This document shows, in pieces, positions 15,570 to 19,287 of a stretch of DNA of 19,287 nucleotides (its first letter is position 1; the number at the start of each line of letters is the position of its first letter). The notes under the pieces were generated by a model that was given only the letters and a program-made list of their open reading frames with translations, made no database searches and was not told the DNA's origin. Made by a program: the position numbers and the translations under genes. Source of the stretch: an uncultured Planctomycetaceae bacterium (GTDB taxonomy: Bacteria; Planctomycetota; Planctomycetia; Planctomycetales; Planctomycetaceae); the NCBI GenBank assembly GCA_903921605.1, contig CAIXQV010000016.1, positions 1 through 19,287 of the forward strand, given 5' to 3'.

Positions 15570-16919
15570 TTACTTTGCCGGAGCCGTCGCAGGTGCAGCC
15601 TGTCCGGAAAATGTGTGAACATCAACCGCTTTAAAGTCCAAATCTGTCGTCGGGTCATGCCCCTGCAGACTAAGGTGACCGGCTTCCAGTCGTTTGCCCG
15701 CACGCGGATTTGGATTGGGCTCGCGAGTATCCTGCCAGTTAACAACCTGATAACCGTTGACCCACGAAGCAAACCGATCACCCTGAGCGATCAACACCGC
15801 CGTCAGGAATTCTCGATCATTCGCCGGGACATAGCGAGCTGCCACGCGGCGAAAGATCGCACCCGTTCCGGAATCGGCCGGCCTTGAGCGATCTCCGTCT
15901 TTAAGCCCATTATGCAATTGCATTTCGTAGCCATGTGACGGTGTAGCTTCCGTCCCGGGCTGTGCTCGAAAGAAGACGCCGCTGTTCAGGCCATCGCCGT
16001 TAATGCGTGCTTCCACCTTCATCGCGAAGTTAGAAAACGTCTCTTCGGTTTCCAGAAATCCAGGCCCGTTGGACACATGCAGCAGTCCATCCTTCACGGC
16101 AAACTCGCTCTTCGAGCCAGGGACGGCTCGCCAGCCGGTTGTGTCCTGACCATTCAGCAGTGGTCTAAACTTCAGCGGGCGAATGCAAACGTTTCGATAG
16201 GCAGCTCGCCCCTGATTCATCTGCAGCCCGAGCCGTCCCGTGAGGCGCACGGCCTCGGATGTATCCGTAAAGTCCACGATCTGCTGACCATCAAGCCAGA
16301 CCTGAATGCGAGGTCCGTCGCAGAGCACTCGAAAATTATGCCACGCGCCTTCGACAGCGGGAACATTCTCCGCAATATGACGAGCCACCAGACTGCCGGT
16401 TTTATGAGTCGGATGACTGTCGCAGATATTCAATTCATAAGTGTCCGTTGCCGGATTGGCTGCGTTCAATGCGGTTCTCAGGAAGAGTCCGCTGTTGCCA
16501 CCCGCGGACAGATGAAAGTCGCAGCGAAGTTCGAAGTCATCAAGATCAAAAGGAGTCAACAGCAGGCTCTTTTCGCCGCTGTCGACAACGATCGTATCGT
16601 CTTCTACATGCCAGTTTGAGATCGTTGGCACGTCCCATCCGAAAAGTGACTTTCCGTCAAACAGACTGATCCAGCCTTCTTTGATCTCATCGGCTGATAA
16701 AGGCGGAGCGACAAACTCCACAGCCTCCGTTGTCGCTGCCGCACTGTCTGGTTTAGGACTTTCGGCGATGGGAGATTTTGTGGAGACAGCAAGCTTTGCA
16801 TCCGCGGCCGGAGTCGTCACCGCGTCTTTTGCCGACGGTTGTTCGATCGGGGCCGGACTGCATCCAAAGATCAGAACCACCGCGAGCGGCGTCAACAGAT
16901 TTCGTGAGCCAGAGTTCAT
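15570..16919 (-). CDS. Lipoprotein with two DUF1080 (3-keto-disaccharide hydrolase) domains
   Basis: The 449-residue product has a lipoprotein-like signal peptide, with a hydrophobic stretch LAVVLIFGC placing the lipid-bearing Cys at residue 20. A low-complexity Ala/Pro/Ser linker follows to about residue 75. Two DUF1080 domains follow. The first (about 81-250) starts GWISLFDGKSLFGWD and includes GGNSGLFLRT and GAWHNFRVLCDG. The second (about 251-437) starts RPLLNGQDTTGW and includes NSGVFFRAQPG and YEMQLHNG. This concanavalin-like fold is abundant in planctomycetes, and some members hydrolyse 3-keto-glycosides; the substrate here is unknown. The AGGA at 16928-16931 is 8 nt before the ATG. 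The stop lies 3 nt before glnE, so both should be on one transcript, though no functional link is known. The lipobox (IFGC) is slightly unusual. Confidence 0.85.
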   Translation of the reverse strand: MNSGSRNLLTPLAVVLIFGCSPAPIEQPSAKDAVTTPAADAKLAVSTKSPIAESPKPDSAAATTEAVEFVAPPLSADEIKEGWISLFDGKSLFGWDVPTISNWHVEDDTIVVDSGEKSLLLTPFDLDDFELRCDFHLSAGGNSGLFLRTALNAANPATDTYELNICDSHPTHKTGSLVARHIAENVPAVEGAWHNFRVLCDGPRIQVWLDGQQIVDFTDTSEAVRLTGRLGLQMNQGRAAYRNVCIRPLKFRPLLNGQDTTGWRAVPGSKSEFAVKDGLLHVSNGPGFLETEETFSNFAMKVEARINGDGLNSGVFFRAQPGTEATPSHGYEMQLHNGLKDGDRSRPADSGTGAIFRRVAARYVPANDREFLTAVLIAQGDRFASWVNGYQVVNWQDTREPNPNPRAGKRLEAGHLSLQGHDPTTDLDFKAVDVHTFSGQAAPATAPAK

Positions 16920-17112
16920 ACAACTGATCCTGAGTCGCGGTCGATGTAGAGAAACAGATTTTGGTACGAGATTTGTTTTTCGCAGGCCAAGAGCGGCGTG
17001 TTGACCGGGTCAGATAATGAGCGTCTTTGTTTAACGGCGAGCCGCCCGTGATACCCTATGTTTCGAAAGATAACACCGGCGCCTTGCGCTTCGTCAAGTC
17101 CCTATCTGCCAA

Positions 17113-17170
17113 GTTAGGATGGACTTCCTTGCCCGCCGCAATTTGGTCGGACAAGTATGTCCAACTTACG
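17113..17170. repeat. Imperfect long inverted repeat
   Basis: The arms at 17113-17135 and 17148-17170 (23 nt each) are inverted, with 16 of 23 positions matching, around a 12-nt centre. Each arm contains a GGAC core followed by a CTTG box (GGATGGACTTCCTTG on the left, TTGGACATACTTG on the opposite strand of the right arm). The pattern suggests a decayed palindromic mobile unit. I recall GGATGGACTTCCTNGTCCG-like repeats from planctomycete genomes but cannot verify this here. Confidence 0.5.
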
Positions 17171-17217
17171 TTTTTAGGTCAGACCAGGCACTCGCTTCTT
17201 TTCGCTCACGAAGTTCA

Positions 17218-17244
17218 CGCCACCGGGATATGAACCCGGTGGCG
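17218..17244 (-). terminator. Perfect 10-bp hairpin downstream of prfB
   Basis: CGCCACCGGG (17218-17227) and CCCGGTGGCG (17235-17244) form a perfect GC-rich stem with a 7-nt loop, 19 nt beyond the prfB stop codon. Position and strength suggest a transcription end for prfB. No U run follows the stem on the minus strand, so it is not a canonical intrinsic terminator; it might instead stabilise the mRNA 3' end. Confidence 0.55.
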
Positions 17245-17263
17245 AAAACGCTTCTTTCAAACT

Positions 17264-18398
17264 CTATTCCAGATCCGTCGGCTGAGCCACCTGTTCATTG
17301 AGCGTCCAGCGAAGGTACGACTCAAGGAACAAATCGAGATCGCCATCAAGAACGGGTTGAGGATTCCCGACCTTTGTACCGGTGCGAGTATCCTTCACGA
17401 ACTGATCCGGATGCAGAACGTAGTTTCGAATCGTCTGACCGCCGAAACCGATTTTTGATTTCTCACCGCGTCGCGCGGAAACTTCGGCTTCGCGCTTTTC
17501 GATTTCAATCTGAAACAGTTTTGCGGTCAGCATCTTCTTCGCGGTGGCTCGGTTCTTATGCTGACTGCGTTCGTTCTGACAGGCCGCTACGACGCCTGTG
17601 GGAATATGAGTCAGTCGTACAGCCGAGTCAGTTTTATTGACGTGCTGTCCGCCCGCTCCGCTGGATCGATACGTGTCTTCTTTGATATCCTTTTCCCAGT
17701 TGATATCAATGTTGACTTCGTCGTCGATTTCCGGAACCACATCCACAGCCGCGAACGCCGTGTGACGACGTCCGGCCGAGTCGAACGGACTGATACGAAT
17801 CAGGCGATGGTTGCCCGTTTCGCCACGCAGATAGCCATAGACGAAATCGCCAGTGATCAAAATCGTGGCGTTGCGAATTCCGGCTTCTTCGCCCGGCGAC
17901 AAATCAATCTCTTCGATTTTGAAACCGCTGCGTTCCGCCCAGCGCGCATACATTCTCAGCAGCATTTGAGCCCAGTCAGCCGAATCGGTTCCGCCTTCTC
18001 CTGCCTGCACAGTTAGATAGGCTGAACAGACGTCTTCGGGATTGGCCATCGTCGCCTGAAGCTCGACACGATCAATTTCTGCGGCGAGCGGATCCACCAA
18101 CGCTTTCAGCTCTGCTTCGCTTTCACCGGAATCATCGTCTGCTGCGAACTCCATCAGCACCAGCATGTCGTCGCCACTGCTGGACAGTTTTTTCAGAGGC
18201 CCCACGGTGCCTTTCAGCTTTCGCAGCTCTTCCATCTGAGTTCTGGCGCGTTCCTGGTCAGTCCAGAAGTCGCTGGCAGACATTCGGTCGTTAATTTCTT
18301 CGATGCGGGTCGTCTTGCCAGCCAGGTCAAAGACAGTCTCGAAGGTGAACGATACGCTTCAGTAATTCATTGCAATGCGCGCGGAACTCAGGATCCAT
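17264..18398 (-). CDS. prfB: Peptide chain release factor 2, made by +1 programmed frameshift
   Basis: RF2 recognises UAA and UGA in the ribosomal A site and triggers peptide release. The conventional open frame starts at 18283 (339 residues), but upstream sequence shows the true start. An ATG at 18398 opens 23 codons ending with CTT (18332-18330), followed by an in-frame TGA. A +1 shift at CTT-TGA-C leads into GAC and 15 codons that join the long frame. The full protein has 377 residues. The joined N-terminus (LRDCL then DLAGKTTRIEEIND) fits other RF2 proteins. The tripeptide anticodon SPF lies at 203-205 and the catalytic GGQ at 249-251 in full numbering, matching E. coli closely. Autoregulation is expected: low RF2 slows termination at TGA and favours the shift. 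The SD-like booster before the site is weak (CGAGAC). Divergent from the 18751 gene. Confidence 0.96.
18326..18332 (-). promoter_or_regulatory. RF2 programmed +1 frameshift site (CTTTGAC)
   Basis: Read on the minus strand, CTT at 18332-18330 is followed by the stop TGA at 18329-18327 and a C at 18326. This is the same seven-base slip site as in E. coli prfB. The tRNA-Leu reading CUU slips one base to UUU, and reading continues at GAC. The site follows codon 22 of the upstream frame, close to the position in E. coli. Confidence 0.95.
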
Positions 18399-18750
18399 GG
18401 TGAAACAGCTTCTTCGTAAACGGTTGAAAACTCACAAACTTCAGCAACACCCCAAACTGGGGGAGTGGGATTTCACCACAGGCAGCCATCCGATGCAATC
18501 GGGGGTTGAGTAATGCCACATTCGGAAGCAGAACTCATCAGTACGGACGAGTCGATATTCTGCACGGCCTACAAAAAAAGCACGGTAAACGGCTTGTCAC
18601 CTGCCTGTTCGCGTGCCAACATCCACATGCAACCACGGATTTTACAACTTGGATACCAGAAGCAGTGAGCTTTCCTTAGTGTCAGTCTGTCGATCTGCGA
18701 CTTGACCTGACGTTCAGGTTTTCATTCGATTCTTCGCTCAAGGTATCGTT
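18399..18750. other. Divergent gap between prfB and the small rightward gene
   Basis: About 350 nt. It should hold both divergent promoters. Two short rightward frames lie in it: 18397-18513 (38 codons) and 18513-18668 (51 codons), linked by TAATG. Neither resembles a known protein or has a good ribosome binding site, so I leave them uncalled. A palindrome lies at 18705-18719. Confidence 0.5.
18702..18730 (+). promoter_or_regulatory. Possible promoter with embedded palindrome for the 18751 gene
   Basis: TTGACC at 18702-18707 matches five of six -35 bases, and TTCGAT at 18725-18730, 17 nt downstream, is a poor -10 (three of six). The palindrome ACCTGA-CGT-TCAGGT at 18705-18719 overlaps the -35 box, where a repressor could act. 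AAGG at 18740-18743 is a suitable ribosome binding site for the ATG at 18751. The case rests on sequence similarity only. Confidence 0.3.
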
Positions 18751-19062
18751 ATGCCTCGGAAATCCGCGTTCATTCGCCCTCGTCGTGGTCAGACTATTTT
18801 TCGAGTGGAATGGAAGAAAGATCAACCCACCGTCGTTCCTTACGTTGTTGAAACGTTCGCCTCATCATCACTCGCGGTGCGTAACCCGGCGGGAAAGGAA
18901 CAAGTGATCATGGGAGTGGACGCGCTCGCCCAGTTTGGATCGAGCCAGGAAGACGCTCTCAGTCGTGATTTTGTTCGCATTGCCACCTCGGTGGTCAAAA
19001 CCGGCTCCGACTCAAAGAAAGCCCTCAGCTCCGTCGGCAAACTGGCAACTCTGCTGAAATAG
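18751..19062 (+). CDS. Small basic protein of unknown function
   Basis: I do not recognise this 103-residue product. It has no signal peptide or membrane helix, so it is probably cytoplasmic. The N-terminus is strongly basic (MPRKSAFIRPRRGQ), followed by a predicted beta-rich part (QTIFRVEW, PTVVPYVVETF, SSLAVRNP) and a helical C-terminal half with an alternating Lys/Ser/Leu tail. The basic start could bind nucleic acid, but this is a guess. AAGG lies 7 nt before the ATG. The gene appears to be monocistronic within the window; no link to prfB is shown. Confidence 0.65.
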   Translation: MPRKSAFIRPRRGQTIFRVEWKKDQPTVVPYVVETFASSSLAVRNPAGKEQVIMGVDALAQFGSSQEDALSRDFVRIATSVVKTGSDSKKALSSVGKLATLLK

Positions 19063-19287
19063 GCACACTTTAGACAACTGCTTTGGCTGCTATTATCACT
19101 GGTTGCCAGTTTCAAACGTTGGCCATCTGCCCGGCTCTGACCTCAACCTGACCAATTGCGTCCGCCGTCAAAACGCTGTGTACTATCGCATGTCCTGCGG
19201 ATGAAATCAGAACGGCCATTGTCTATGCTTCGTGATCGGAGCCAAAGAACTTGAGCAATCGATGCGCATCGAATTCTCAAGGTCAGG
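19063..19287. other. Non-coding tail of the window
   Basis: No frame of useful length is open on either strand. The only structure seen is the palindrome at 19250-19281. The region may lead to a gene beyond the window. Confidence 0.5.
19250..19281. repeat. Near-perfect 32-bp palindrome
   Basis: The two 16-nt halves are CTTGAGCAATCGATGC and GCATCGAATTCTCAAG. They match as inverted repeats at 14 of 16 positions. The central 14 bp, TCGATGCGCATCGA (19259-19272), and the outer arms CTTGAG/CTCAAG are perfect. With no loop, it suits a dimeric DNA-binding protein better than a terminator. It lies in the 225-nt tail after the last gene, where I see no coding frame. Confidence 0.8.

Larger units (their letters stand above)
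16920..17263. other. Non-coding gap between prfB and the DUF1080 gene, rich in inverted repeats
   Basis: About 340 nt without a convincing gene. It holds two inverted-repeat structures (17113-17170 and 17218-17244). The short frames across it match nothing I recognise. The promoter of the DUF1080-glnE pair should lie at its left end, upstream of 16931 on the minus strand, but I cannot place it. Confidence 0.6.

Noticed and set aside
1..19287. CRISPR array, tRNA, rRNA, integrase or insertion sequence
   Set aside because: No regularly spaced repeats, no tRNA-like cloverleaf with CCA end, no rRNA core sequence and no transposase or integrase motif was seen.

Overview
This 19.3 kb stretch of bacterial chromosome most likely comes from a planctomycete (Planctomycetota). 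The clues are a very large secreted WD40 protein, a lipoprotein with two 3-keto-disaccharide hydrolase (DUF1080) domains, an N-terminal NPYAAP motif on a small membrane protein, a short secreted protein of a type I associate with planctomycetes, few clear Shine-Dalgarno sites, and several short dispersed palindromes. No rRNA, tRNA, CRISPR array, transposase or phage gene is visible. The assignment is inferred from gene content, not from a phylogenetic marker.

Left part (1-4152). The window opens inside a leftward serine O-acetyltransferase gene (cysE). Divergent from it are two small rightward genes for a secreted or anchored protein and a two-helix membrane protein. A 19-bp perfect tandem repeat comes next, then a thiamine-diphosphate 2-oxo acid decarboxylase with its catalytic residues intact. 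Two related palindromic elements follow, one on each side of an RDD-family membrane protein gene.

Middle (4188-11659). A 1224-residue exported protein made almost entirely of WD40 blades (I count 28, enough for four seven-bladed propellers) lies 12 nt upstream of an FtsX/MacB-type permease. No ATPase gene is present, and the permease seems to lack the usual last membrane helix. Convergent to this pair is a membrane-anchored or exported protein with two retropepsin-type DTG motifs in one chain plus a PDZ domain. A rightward intradiol dioxygenase-like gene with a twin-arginine signal follows a gene-poor gap of about 470 nt.

Right part (11829-19287). Three leftward genes follow: prfB (release factor 2), a DUF1080 lipoprotein, and glnE only 3 nt after the lipoprotein gene. 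The prfB gene carries the classical +1 programmed frameshift site, CTT TGA C, so its true start is at 18398 and it encodes 377 residues. The glnE product is about 300 residues longer than the E. coli enzyme. The extra length holds two ACT-like domains between the two nucleotidyltransferase halves, which suggests that glutamine synthetase control may sense an amino acid directly. A small rightward gene of unknown function and a striking 32-bp palindrome close the window.

The genes do not form one pathway. The best candidates for something new are the ACT-containing GlnE, the WD40-permease pair, the double-DTG PDZ protease and the palindromic elements placed at gene ends. All domain calls were made by eye from the translated sequence.
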